From contig JAQGDQ010000028.1 in NCBI GenBank assembly GCA_030141605.1, positions 319,501 through 383,500 of the forward strand: a stretch of 64,000 nucleotides of DNA, written 5' to 3'. Below, piece by piece: positions 35,701-46,129 of the stretch. The position numbers were made by a program, and so were the translations under genes. How positions within the stretch are numbered: the stretch's first letter is position 1; each line of letters starts with the position of its first letter. The notes under the pieces were generated by a model that worked only from the letters and a program-made list of their open reading frames with translations, ran no database searches and was not told the DNA's origin. The stretch is from Tubiluchus corallicola. Taxonomy: Eukaryota; Priapulida; Priapulimorpha; Priapulimorphida; Tubiluchidae.

Positions 35701-37615
35701 AGAACTCTGGAGTGTCAACTATTAACTGCTTCGTTTGCCGGGCTTTGAAATGCTCTTAGTTGCAACACTTTGTTTTATTTGTGTTATTGCCAAGTGCACG
35801 TACTCGGACATTGTCTTTGGAACATTATTAGCATCTGAACTCAGCTTAAGATATTAACTCCTTTGCCGCTGTTACTGTCCACTGTCCACTTAATTTTCCT
35901 GCTTGTGTTCTGTAATTTTGTTTAACAATCTTCTTCTTGGTGTATTAGCCATGGTGGCAAGTGTAAGTGGATGCCAGTGTAAGTAGGTGTGGAAATTTGT
36001 TACAATATTTTTAATTATGTTCGATACACTTATCTGTTTTTTTAGAAAAGATCAACTCTTTATTAATCATTAATCATGGATTTCCAGGATGAGGACATAG
36101 ATCTTGAACTTCTACGGCGATATCATCGGAAACGAAGTCTTAGCAACTCCTCAAGAAAGTCGTCCATCTCAACGGCTCGTCCCCTCACTGCACCAGACAG
36201 TAGTCGGAGAGGATCAAGTGTCCGACAACAGTCTGAGTCGTCTCCTGGACCAGTTAGAAAGGACCCAGCCAGTATCAGTGTAAGTTTCACTTATTACAGC
36301 AGTACTTACTACAGTTATTACTAATCAATCCATTACCTATTTAATTATCTAATTGAAATACCAGTTTGACCATTCAGTTACGTACTCAGATCGGATATTG
36401 CTCAAATCGAATTTACTACTCTCAGACTTTATGCAAAACGCTTGGCTAAAACTCGGCTAAAAAGTAAAATGTCCTAAGCAAGAAACAACATTCAAAAGAC
36501 TATTCCCTTGGGACGTCATTGATAATTTCAGTTAAACGGCTTTAAAAGAAGGAAAAACACCATCACATCAACAGAAGTAGTACAACCTGGTGTTGAAAAC
36601 AGCATTCTTCTTGGCAGAATAATAAAGTTACCAGAGTAATAGAGTAATGTAGTCTAGACCGTCTTCAGAGTAAATCAATGTTATAAAGCCCATAAACAGT
36701 GAAAAATACAATGAAATTTTATGTTAGTAAGACAAATAAACATAATGACATTGATAGTACAACATCATAACCCTATTAAAATACCTGTTCATCAAAGAAT
36801 ATGTTATAACTTTTAGATATTGAAAATGAGGACCATGTGGTATTGTTTTATTAAAAGTGTGATATCAAAGGTAAATGTTTATTTGATCAAGTTTTGATGC
36901 TACTTCCTGATTTCCCAGATATGAGCAGTGATGAAAAATTTAGATTTATCTTAGGAAATGATGATACCGAGGGTTTAGTTTTAAAACTTGTAACTTTGTT
37001 AGAGATTGTTTTATATAAGGGCAAACAGAACAAAATAGCATTAAAAATAGCATTATATTGTCTACACGTCTCATTGTTATATTTGTTATGTTATTTTAAC
37101 ATTTAATTGTTATATGTGTCAATTGGGTATATTATACATCAAATTATAATGTTATAATTTATGTAATCTGTCTTATTGTCATTAATATTTTGTAAATATG
37201 TATTGTATAATAACTGTATTGTATTTGTGAATGCTAATTGTTAACGAATACATAAAAAATTAAATCTGAGCCAAAAAGGTATTATCATTGCAAGACATGC
37301 AAATGTTGCAACTAACTTTAAAGAAACGCTCTTCATATTTAACAAATTTAATTGTATCTAAATGTATCACATGGATTTCATTTATGTCTTTTTTTTCAGT
37401 CAATGGCAAGTAGTTCTGATCAAGCCAAGCCGGGCATGAGCTCAATTACGGTACCCTCACGGAGCTGTTATGACATGGAAGCCGAGTACGATATGTCACA
37501 GCGAACGTATCACAGTCGCATGTCCAGCGCAAGCAGCGTCAGCGACACTCAAGATGGGAGGGGCGATGGAGCGGAACGATATTCGCCTCCTGTTGAGAAA
37601 ACTTCCAGAAGCTAA
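29481..37615 (+). CDS. WSD1-like wax ester synthase/DGAT-family O-acyltransferase with coiled-coil tail (6 coding exons)
   Basis: Model exons: 29481-29576, 30875-32548, 33649-33762, 34934-35125, 36088-36279, 37400-37615, all joined in phase 0 by GT-AG introns; 827 residues. Residues 1-110 are polar. Two closely spaced hydrophobic segments (about 114-155) are followed by a Cys cluster (156-168). The acyltransferase region has PLWEIF (286-291), HEALADG (309-315), a FNDVLLSIVTGCIRNYL block and SNMAGP (about 524), matching the WS/DGAT N-terminal domain and its WSD1-type C-terminal domain. The family moves acyl groups from acyl-CoA onto alcohols or diacylglycerol at membranes. The usual motif is HHxxxDG; here the second His, the catalytic one in studied bacterial enzymes, is Glu, so activity is uncertain. 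Residues 591-827 form an acidic linker, a coiled coil and a Ser/Arg-rich tail not usual for the family. The start at 29481 (CCCATGG) is the first in-frame Met of its exon; the same exon is open upstream to an acceptor at 29445, so an earlier start is possible. Confidence 0.85.
30875..32548 (+). CDS. Acyltransferase gene, main catalytic exon
   Basis: Acceptor TTGGTTTTTAG|GATGGA; donor TTCCAA|GTAAGG. The 558 codons hold the membrane segments and the whole acyltransferase domain. A frame reading on to a TGA at 32564-32566 is intron read-through. If the preceding exon is wrong, the first ATG of this exon, at 30920, would be the start. Confidence 0.9.
32596..32726 (+). repeat. (CT)n microsatellite in acyltransferase intron
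   Basis: Over 50 CT units with a few CCC interruptions, about 50 bp inside the intron that follows the main exon. Length variation here could affect donor use, but that is only a possibility. Confidence 0.95.
33649..33762 (+). CDS. Acyltransferase gene, acidic linker exon
   Basis: Acceptor TCTCTTTTCAG, donor GAAGAG|GTAAAA, 38 codons. The product is polar and acidic, including DDYDFDDVDEGPEPSAEE. It begins in the frame left by the main exon. Confidence 0.8.
34934..35125 (+). CDS. Acyltransferase gene, coiled-coil exon
   Basis: Acceptor TTTATTTATTTTAG, donor TTAGAA|GTAAGT, 64 codons. Leu and hydrophobic residues recur in a 3-4 spacing in LQDQLHHVQDELQELKL and again in LLSRVEELKEEFAELLAEL, giving two coiled-coil stretches that suggest self-association or partner binding. 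Confidence 0.85.
36088..36279 (+). CDS. Acyltransferase gene, Ser/Arg-rich exon
   Basis: Acceptor ATGGATTTCCAG, donor ATCAGT|GTAAGT, 64 codons. It opens with DEDIDLELLRRYHRKRSLS and then becomes Ser, Arg and Pro rich with several RxxS-type sites, typical of a disordered, phosphorylatable tail. Confidence 0.8.
36890..37260 (+). mobile_element. LINE ORF2 C-terminal remnant inside an acyltransferase intron
   Basis: A frame from about 36894 reads LPDFPDMSSDEKFRFILG followed by a Leu-rich stretch. An FxDMSxDEKFxFIL-type block is a common end of CR1/L2-like LINE polyproteins. AT-rich DNA with TTTGTAAATATG words, as in LINE 3' UTRs, follows. It lies between the fifth and sixth coding exons and is not spliced into the model. 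Confidence 0.45.
37400..37615 (+). CDS. Acyltransferase gene, last coding exon
   Basis: Acceptor TCTTTTTTTTCAG, stop TAA at 37613-37615, 71 codons. The tail is Ser-rich and acidic with no folded domain visible. It contains TVPSRSCYDMEAEYDMSQ and ends SPPVEKTSRS. Confidence 0.85.
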   Translation, partial: SMASSSDQAKPGMSSITVPSRSCYDMEAEYDMSQRTYHSRMSSASSVSDTQDGRGDGAERYSPPVEKTSRS

Positions 37616-38395
37616 CAATAGTAGAAGAGTAAAATATTTTTCTGTTTAACTATTCAGTGTTCCATCATTGTCCCATAATGTAAACTCAGTAACTGTATCT
37701 TAACATAATACATAAATTGTACGTTTTCTGGTAAAATCGTAATTATGTAACTAGTCAAAAATTGTATCTAGTCAGCACTAACCGACCACTTCTTTTTCAT
37801 TGTAAGCTTACTGTGCTTTGCAATGCCAAAATGGGAAATTTTGCAAGTTTTACAAAAGAAACCGAACTTGCTAAACACCAAAAGTAGCAGAATACGGTGT
37901 TACCTAATCTTTCTACTAATTGCTTCATCTCTAAGCTATTCCAAGCTTTTAATTGCAAAGCCTTAGTTAAGCAGCATGTGATTTGTCATGTATCATATTG
38001 TGCTGCCTCCTGTTGTGCAACCTTTATGTGGCCATCAGAGAATTGAAATTGAGATGACAGAATGTTAGTGCTGTAAAACTGTGTCGTCAGAGTTACCATA
38101 AAGAGTTATTTTTTCAGACATTACTGTGGTTGCATTTCATGATCTGCCAATGTTTTTCGTCAAATAGACATGTTTCAAACTCACAATAATAAACCCACAT
38201 TTCTTGGTTGTATATAATAATTTCCATTTAAAAAACAGTCATGTGCTGACTTCACAAAGATCGGGGGTAACATAAATTACTGTGCTCTATTATAATTATT
38301 TCATTGTAAATTGCTCTTGCATTATTTATTTATAAATAGGATTTTATGTGTGTTTCGAGTGATATGCATAATTACATTTATGTATTAGTACGTGC

Positions 38396-38401
38396 AATAA
38401 A
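38396..38401 (+). terminator. Candidate polyadenylation signal of the acyltransferase gene
   Basis: AATAAA 781 bases after the stop, in AT-rich 3' UTR-like DNA. A further AATAAA near 38785 is an alternative. Confidence 0.4.
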
Positions 38402-38799
38402 AAATATTTTTAATGGCCTAGCTGCAGTTTGTTAAGATTTCCTTGTATTTACAACTGCCGTTAGCCATTTTGTTATAATGTAATTATGTTAGTTTACTAT
38501 TTACTTGAAATGCTAGCTAAAATTGCAAACAGAAAGCATCCAGCCTACTGTTTGCAAAATGATGTTAATGCTAAATAGAAGTGTGTGTAAGAACAGTATG
38601 TTGTACATACAAAATATTGTTATATTCATAGAGCCACCAAAGATTTTATTGTGTTTTGCCAGTGTTTATTTTTATTATGCTTCAGTTATTTCTTCATTTT
38701 GCCACTTGGTCTCTGTTAATAGTGACCTCGGGGTGAGAACCTTCTGTAATCACATACCAGATGTAAATGACTTGTTGTTCTGATAATAAATATTTTAAT

Positions 38800-41700
38800 T
38801 CAAACTAAGAGTAAATCAGCCAGTTTTTGTTTTTATTCAGGCACTATTCAGACTTGGTATGATTTGATTGTAATCTTAAACCTAATCTTAGATCTTAATC
38901 TTAGGTTGCGCGTAGCCTTTAATCTGTTTGACACACTATAAACCAGCTAAAATAAAGCGATATTGTTGCATGAACATTAGGTAAAGTGCAGACTGCAGAA
39001 TTCTGAATTAAACAGCACACGCTTACGGAAAGCTAGATACGTTTACGAAAAATCCCATATTCCACCAGTTACATCATAATTTCCAATTGAATGACAGCTA
39101 CCACCTTGCCACAAAATTTCTATAAGTATAAATTAACTTCATACTTTATAGATAGTTTTTGCAAATTTCTTTGTTATATTTTTCCAAGTTTAAATTTTAA
39201 CAGCAAAATAAACCACACATGCTAAATGACTTGTCCTTTTTTTAGAGTAACACTTAATAAGCAATAGTAATGTCTTATTATTACTGTGTGCCATGAGTAT
39301 AATCCAGCAAACTTATTGCAAAGGCTCTGAACTGGCAGAAGGGTCTTTGCTTTGTTAAAATATTTACCATAGTCCATCAAGTGGAGATATAGACAGTATA
39401 GTAGGGAAACCACAAAGCTGCAGATTTTCAAACTGTCACTCCTCCATTTACTAATCAGACACAGTGCTACTTTACTATCACAGGGAACTGTAGTAAAGCA
39501 CACATTAAGCTGGGGTTCAATCTTCATGCACTTTTGGACAAATCTACAAATGCATAAGGCAATGGCAACATACTTGCTGAATAAGCTGTTGCAGACCTAC
39601 ATGTCCTACTGTATAATTATAACGGATGAGCTGGTTATTTTGTAATAAAACGTTTTTCCCTCTTTCTCATTTTGTAATCATCTTAATGGCGAATCTGCGA
39701 CTATTCTTGACTAATCTATTTCATAATTATTACCATTTTCTGTTTATTTTCATGAAGACACTACAAACATTATTGATAATTATTAACAACCAGATTATAG
39801 CAAACTCTGTACACGAAGTAGGGGCACTGTTGAGAACCGGCTGCGACTGAGCAGCTGGGAGAATAATTTATTGCTTAAGTAAAGTTAAAATAAGGAGAAA
39901 ACAAGAGATTTTCAAAAGCAAGCAGCTTTGGAAATGAAACTAGAAGCATGTATGTCCCGGTCTCGCACGCAAACTCCTAAGAGTTTGCTGCATTTTGCAT
40001 ATTTTCATGAAAAACTGCTCTCACTAAGCAGCGATTACGTTATATTTGATAGTGTGTGGGCTCAAAATTTAGAGCTAAAAGTGGTGTTTACCTGGCATCC
40101 GGAATACGCATGCGTTATGCTGATTTATCCCTCACACAATGGACTTTCATGCAAAATTATATATGAAATGCATTATTTTTCTTAGCTTAGACAAACTAAA
40201 AATCGATTATTGACAAAGAAATTTAAAAAAGTTTCAGTAACTGCAGTGTTTGTACCGTAACAATGTACAGTTTCACTTGTGTAAAATTGGCTAATGCAGA
40301 AACTTTTAACTATCCAGATACAACACACTTTGGCCTTTTTAAGGAGAAATTCCTGTTACAAGATGAAACGACCATAATTTCTCCTTGGTTGATCGGTTAG
40401 TTAGATGTCTGTGCAGCAGCAACAGCAGCAGTAGCAATAGCAAGCAGGCGATCAATAAAATTGTGTGTACGATCACACAAGTGTACTCTCCACTAAGCTA
40501 CTCAACAAGTCGGAGTGTGTGAAAAGGGCGTCTTTCTCTTAATTTTATCCAATTAAATCACTTGTAAATGCTTAAACAGATAGCATGATTGGATAGCTCA
40601 TATTCCTTAATAAAATAGTACCTAATTTGTAGTCACTTAATTTTGCCTGTGCAGAAAATTCATAGGTCTTATAAGACCTAATTTGAATGGTGTGGTCCTG
40701 AAGACGTTAATTAAGCAAAATGTTTTGGCAGTCAGAATAGATCTAAACAGATGTTTGCTATGTATTTCGTCGCCTGTGGGGAGATTCACAAGCACTCAAG
40801 GTGGTGATTCTGTGCGTATAGTCAGACCCTGTTTTGGCAGATAGCAAAATATCAAAGATTAATGATGGCGCGGATGCTCACCAGTGGCGCTCAAGGCCTC
40901 TAATTTCTTTAGCTGCGCAGCATCCCAGAAATTAATCCAGAATTCCACAGTTCAGTAATACATATATAAAATGAATTTATTGATTTATTTGTTTATTTAC
41001 TTCTTTTGTAATCCAGTTATACATATTACGAATAACAGTAATTACAGTAAATATACATACATGAAATGAAATACAAAGAACAATAAAAACATTTGCGCTT
41101 AAAACACAAAGAGCTAGTAAACTACATGTTACTACGAAATTGGCTACCCTTTTCCTAAAATTTATGATGTCTATTGTGTGCATTGACCAATGACCAATGA
41201 TTTATCGTTTATCGAGGGTAGCGCATTTTGTGCAATGATCACTACTACTAAAAGATATTTTTAACCTACAAAACTTAACAAAGACTTTCAAATGATGTCC
41301 TCTTGTGACAATATCAGCTCAAACAAAAAATCGTTAATTTACGCTGTCGGTCGCCTTCTAAATCGAATCATGCGAAATGGCGTTCATTTTTCTGCAGATA
41401 CATTAGAAACTTTCCGTAAGCCAAACGAAATAGAACCTACTACATAGCAGTAACTGCTCATGAATTCAACGGTATGTGCGGTAAAACAAGACAGTTATTT
41501 GAAATTCTGTCCAGGTTTAACAATTTGTTTTGTGTAAATTATATCAACTGCATGTTGTTCGGCAGTGTACCAAGAAAACTTTTAAAAAAGACTTCTTTTG
41601 AGTAGATTTACTGTCAGTAAATTACTGATGTTTAATAAAATAATTTGTCTACATATGTGGAAGGAGCTTTACTGAAAGTAAAAAAATCGTTTCTATAATT

Positions 41701-43080
41701 GTAATTACAGAGGTTAACTGACAATAACAAAGAAGTTCTATTACGTTCTACCAAACAAAAAACAAATCAGCAAAAATCAAAATAAGCTAAAAATATTGTC
41801 TAGAATCGATATAATTGTGATAACTCCATTAGCATGCATCCACCACTGATCAATATAATATGCGAGTATTTCGCGAAATCATGAGACGTCACCGTGGTCC
41901 CCAGAACATCTTCTCCCTCTTTCTTCTTCCATCCTTTCCTTCTTCTGGATACTTGGCAGGCCAAGACCCTAGGGATCCAAGGGCACATTCACTTGAGTAG
42001 TATTTCAAGTAATTCTCGTGCATTTTTCACACCTGTTAGAAAATGTTAATACGTGACTTTTGATGTGAAAACGCCACAGGGTAAATTACACTGTATAATT
42101 AAAAGCACTCTGGCCGTTTGGAGTAAGCAGTGGTAAATTATCCTCTAGGTTAGTATAAGCTGCAGCCTAGAGGCTCTCAAGCTTGGTAGCCCTCAAGCTT
42201 TGGTAATATTTTGTAAAAAAATCTGTTTTTTCGTTATGGTTGCGTTGAAATATATGCGCTAATTTGGTTTGCAATAAGTAGTAAAATAGTGGTATTTCTT
42301 AAAGAATATTTTTATTTACAAACAAAAATAACTTTTCTAGTTTATTTAAAACAATTGCAACAAGTTTACTTCAAGCTATGTCGCTCGCTAAAATATATCA
42401 CGAGCAAAAAATATTCAAGACGGGTGCAGAGTAGAGAACTTAGTTCGGCTTAAGTTGGAGAACCTAGAGGGCGGCTCTGTTTAAGGAGCCCCCGTAATTT
42501 AATTATCCTAGGGGACCCAGAAGGTCACAATCGGGGCCATGGGAGTAAGGCTTAAAAGGGGTTAAACTACCATGTGAAAAAACGTGTCTTATAATGTGGC
42601 AACTGAAAGCGTAGTACGATCACACGAGTTCATCACTGTAGTGTAAATTTACGCAACATCACTGTCACATTAGAAATCATTTGAATGTCACAGATGGCAA
42701 ACGAACGACAACCTGACCATCAGAGGGCACCACAGGAAAGCTTTCACATTCAATAAAAGGTGCACATACAGACTGTTGGCATTTTGAACTCGTCAGAAGA
42801 GACAACCAAAAGCCCGAAAGTCTATTTCCTATTCTTCTTAAAATATTCTTTTCTTCGTGTTACTAGGACGGTTAGGTAAAAATATCTGCAACACCTGTAA
42901 TGTAGGACTCACTTGAAGCTTGGGCTGCTTGGCCTGAAGCAAAACCACAGTTTTGGCCGATTTATGAACTGTCCGTTGTCAACGTGCACATGTAACCTTG
43001 AACAACTTGCCTGAAGGAATTTTCCAAGAAGTGACGTCAATGTCAGTACTTAAAGCAAAGTTGACACCTTTCATACCACT
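38800..43080. other. Intergenic stretch
   Basis: No supportable gene. Contains a CAG-rich patch (40411-40449) and a duplicated CTCAAGCTTGG / CTCAAGCTTTGG near 42176-42200. The remainder is AT-rich without visible structure. Confidence 0.5.
40411..40449 (+). repeat. CAG/CAA trinucleotide patch
   Basis: GCAGCAGCAACAGCAGCAGT followed by AGCAATAGCAAGCAG. Not part of a supportable exon. Confidence 0.7.
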
Positions 43081-43167
43081 GCCTGCTGACCGCTGGTTGT
43101 CACCTCACGTCTGCTGAGACCAGTTTCTTGAAAAAGTTCGTTAAAACGACTCTTTTTGCAAATAAAA

Positions 43168-45967
43168 ATGGTAAGTGCATGAATGTCACCAGGCTCTACA
43201 TGCAAAATTCAATGTGCGTAAGTGTCACTAGGCCTTTAGCATAATCGAAGTTCGTGGTTTTACTTTTTGCATTTTAACTATTGTATTTTTTCAGGTTCTT
43301 TACCAACTCAAATCAGACGACGTGCGAAGTAAGTTTTCTTTTGATTTTTCCTTTTTTATGATGTTGCAAGTCGGTGTTGAATATTCACCGGATGTACGTT
43401 GGACATACATTGAGGTGGAGGGCTCGTGTCTTCACCAGTCATCAACGATAATGTTCTGAGATGAAATATTTAATAGGCAGAGGTGTTTTAGCCCTGTTCG
43501 GAAGTGTGTACATCCTCAATCAACAAGATAAATAGCTGAGGGTAGTATGGCAGATGTCCACGTGGAAGCAGGTGTCCCGCAGTCTATATATTGTGCTCAC
43601 CTTCAGTTGCTAAGCACACACATGACCACTCGACTTGCATCCCACTAATAATAGTGAAGAGATCATTAATAATCTATCAATGATAATTTGATTAGTTTGA
43701 TAAAGTATTACGCAGCGGCACTTTGACGTCAGTTCTTGGTTGGGTCTTTAAGAAAAAAAGCTCAAACATGTCTGCAAAAATTGAGGAAGTGTATCAATTA
43801 ATTAGGCAAGTAGTTATACTAAGTGATTAAGTAGGCACTGCGTAACCTGGTGGGCATTAGAATATTAATTACATGTACTTTCACTAATAATTAAAATGTC
43901 AATGGTTGACACAAATGCTGTGTTCTAAGCATCTGCCCACGTCCTATGATAACGTATTTTTCAGATTATCGCTCAGTGTTCAACTCATGGACTACTAGTG
44001 GTTGTATGAATGTAGACGATCTGTGCGCTCTTCTGCAACGACTTCTGCGTAAGAGTCATGTTCCGCCACACCATGACATTCGACTGCTCGCCTGCGACAT
44101 GATCAATGCCATCGACGTTGATGGCAAAACCATCAGTTTCCAAGCATTCGTCGACTACATGGCTACGAAACATGATATGAGAGATGTGAATTACGAATAC
44201 GCCGAAGCTTTCAAGCTGTTCGACACCAAAGTATGTTATCTTACACTATATAATAATTAATTATTATAGTCTTGATCTATTTTACTAAATTACCAGCTTG
44301 ACAATTGCCATTATCTCGCCACTGCATTTATCGTTGCTACAACAGGACGCAACGAATTCATGGAATAAGTAATAAAAATTCCTGTGACAGAGAAACTGAA
44401 AAGACAGACGTGACATGGTGTTACGAGTACATCACCGTGCGAGCTTCAGATGAAAGGAAAAATTAAAATACCAAAGCGAACAAAAAAGACTATTAAAGCT
44501 AGCTAAAATCTGTAAGTGGATGTCTGATTAAAAAGCTTAGCGATGAAGAAAAATATGATGGCAATTATGATGATGATCATAATGGTTATGATGATGATAA
44601 TGAATAATTATTTGTTCTTGATATAAATATATTAATTGCAGCAAACTTTATACAACTAAAACAAACGATAATACGTCTAGTGTTTAAACAATTTAATTAG
44701 TTCAGCCGTTATGTCGTAAACCAGCATTACAATTCTGCTGTAACTACATAGCAAAAGCCCAAATATCACGGACCCAAATACCTAGGGTCCAAATAACTGA
44801 AGCCCAAATATCCCAGGACCCAAATATCCAGGGCCCAATTATCCATAAACCAGCAAAAACATCGACGCTGCTTGAATTTAACAATGAAGGGCTTTTTAAC
44901 AAATGATAGTCAGTTGTGTCGGCACTCGCCAATGGAGATATTAGGGTGTTTTTCAACATTATTTTCTGTAAAACAAGCATTACGCCTCCGTTTGTATATT
45001 ATATACGTTTTTTATCAATCATCAAAGTGATAAAACACGTCAACTAAAACGATGTTCATTGACTTTTAGAAATATCTTTAGAAAACTGATTAGAAATTAA
45101 TTTTTAATTCATAATTTAGGGGACTGGAAAACTGGGTGTGGATGATATGAAACAAATTATAGTCAAACTAAACGCGGATGTGACTGACAAAACAGTCCAA
45201 GAAATGGTCAACGCAGCTGATATTGATGGTGACGGCAACGTTGACTACGAAGGTGAAACTCATACTTATTTTTATGCACTTTGTCACCCTGCAAGCTAGA
45301 ATCAGCACTCAAAGGTAAAGCTTACTGAACGATATATTTATAGCAAGACCAGACTCATTATCAAAGCTATCCCTCTAAGCCTAATGCGAGTCACTGAACC
45401 AGCTAGGTGTCTCAGTGACGTTCAGATGTGTAAATACAATACATCTTTGTTTTACGAGACGATGAGCCAAAGTTTGCAAACGACAAAAATGACGAAACAC
45501 ACACTACTCACGTAAAGGGTGCACATCTGTCCACTTGGCCGTGGACCCGCTGCTTATGTGCGAAGAGAAACAGAGACTAATAGAGATGGAAAAGAGGGGG
45601 AGAGATCGAGCAAGAGAGAGTGAGAGAAAGAGAGAGAAAGAGAGAAGAAGAGATACAGAGAGAGCGGGAGAAAGAGAGAGATAGAGAGAGAGAGAGAGAG
45701 AAACAGAGCGAAATAAATGGAAAGAAAGACAAAAAGAAGTAATATAATTAATCAGGTGCAGTTACGTTACCATCGTTTAATTTGTAATTTGTAATTATAT
45801 ATATATTATATATATTAGCTAATGACATTGTAGTGATGACATTAGTGTAATGTTCACTAACGACATTAAACTGCAGGCATTGGTTGTTGGTCGACAGCTA
45901 TAGCCGACAGCTTGCCTGACAAAATTTTTTATTTTTTACAGAATTTGTTAAGCTGGTTGAGAAGTAA
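43168..45967 (+). CDS. Calmodulin-like EF-hand protein (5 coding exons)
   Basis: Exons: 43168-43170, 43295-43328, 43965-44230, 45120-45252, 45942-45967; 153 residues, close to calmodulin's 149. The first coding exon carries only the ATG before GTAAGT, an intron position shared with animal calmodulin genes. Four EF-hand units can be traced. Units 1 (about 18-37) and 2 (loop near 63-73) have lost Ca2+ ligands, and loop 2 is a residue short with Ala where Glu is expected. Loop 3 (99-110, DTKGTGKLGVDD) keeps Gly6 and an acidic last residue but has Lys at position 3. Loop 4 (135-146, DIDGDGNVDYEE) is canonical. A role as a calcium sensor binding target helices is inferred from the family. It is not calmodulin itself; a troponin C- or centrin-like role is possible. 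The third and fourth introns fall inside loop 3 and at the last Glu of loop 4. Confidence 0.88.
43295..43328 (+). CDS. EF-hand gene, second coding exon
   Basis: 34-base exon between TATTTTTTCAG and CGAA|GTAAGT. It encodes VLYQLKSDDVR plus the first base of Asn13. It is found by splice sites and by the phase-1 join to the next exon. Confidence 0.8.
43965..44230 (+). CDS. EF-hand gene, third coding exon (EF1, EF2, linker)
   Basis: Acceptor GTATTTTTCAG, donor ACCAAA|GTATGT. It encodes both degenerate N-terminal EF-hands and runs to Lys101 inside loop 3. The HDMRDVNYEYAEAFKLF segment corresponds to calmodulin's central helix. Confidence 0.9.
44750..44850 (+). repeat. 15-bp GGGCCC-type minisatellite, locus 2
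   Basis: Six units, five of 15 bp and one of 16 bp, of the form GCCCAAATATCCAGG (for example GACCCAAATATCCAG, GGTCCAAATAACTGA). The array lies in the third intron of the EF-hand gene and matches the family at 28515-28635. Read on the - strand it makes a 5-residue Trp/Ile repeat, which is an artefact. Confidence 0.75.
45120..45252 (+). CDS. EF-hand gene, fourth coding exon (EF3, EF4)
   Basis: Acceptor ATAATTTAG, donor GAAG|GTGAAA, ending one base into Glu146. It encodes most of loop 3, its exit helix and the canonical loop 4. Confidence 0.9.
45285..45545 (-). repeat. SINE-like element (family copy 3) in EF-hand intron
   Basis: CTGCAAGCTAGAATC (45293-45307 area) and the TATCAAAG...CTAAGCC...CTGAACCAGC block match the copy at 22655-22925 in the same order. 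On the - strand of 45480-45545 a tRNA-like head can be traced (GGCCAAGTGG as A-box, GTGCACCCTTTACGTGA). The copy is more diverged than the one at 22.7 kb. Confidence 0.5.
45545..45715 (+). repeat. GA-rich tract
   Basis: (GA)n and GAGAAA runs directly beside the SINE-like piece, in the fourth intron of the EF-hand gene. Confidence 0.85.
45942..45967 (+). CDS. EF-hand gene, last coding exon
   Basis: Acceptor TTATTTTTTACAG. It completes Glu146 and encodes FVKLVEK and TAA, mirroring the EEFV end of calmodulin. Far too short for ORF detection; supported by the phase-1 join and the family pattern. Confidence 0.85.
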
Positions 45968-46012
45968 CTTCTGAGAATGTAAATGGAATGAAGAATGGAA
46001 TAAGCAATTCGT

Positions 46013-46018
46013 AATAAA
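46013..46018 (+). terminator. Polyadenylation signal of EF-hand gene
   Basis: AATAAA 46 bases after the stop. A second AATAAA at 46122-46127 could give a longer 3' end. Confidence 0.6.
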
Positions 46019-46129
46019 ATTATATCTTTTATCGAAGAAACAAATTTATTTTAATGTACTGTCATGTTATTTATTATAATGTAGCTAATAACAGCTGTAA
46101 TAACATTGTGTATAGTCACGTAATAAAAG

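Noticed and set aside
36894-37106. Extra coding exon of the acyltransferase gene
   Set aside because: No acceptor immediately upstream, and the sequence resembles a LINE ORF2 end; the flanking exons join in phase without it.
44744-44980. Minus-strand Trp/Ile-rich repeat protein
   Set aside because: Read-through of the 15-bp minisatellite (five codons per unit); no conserved domain or start context.
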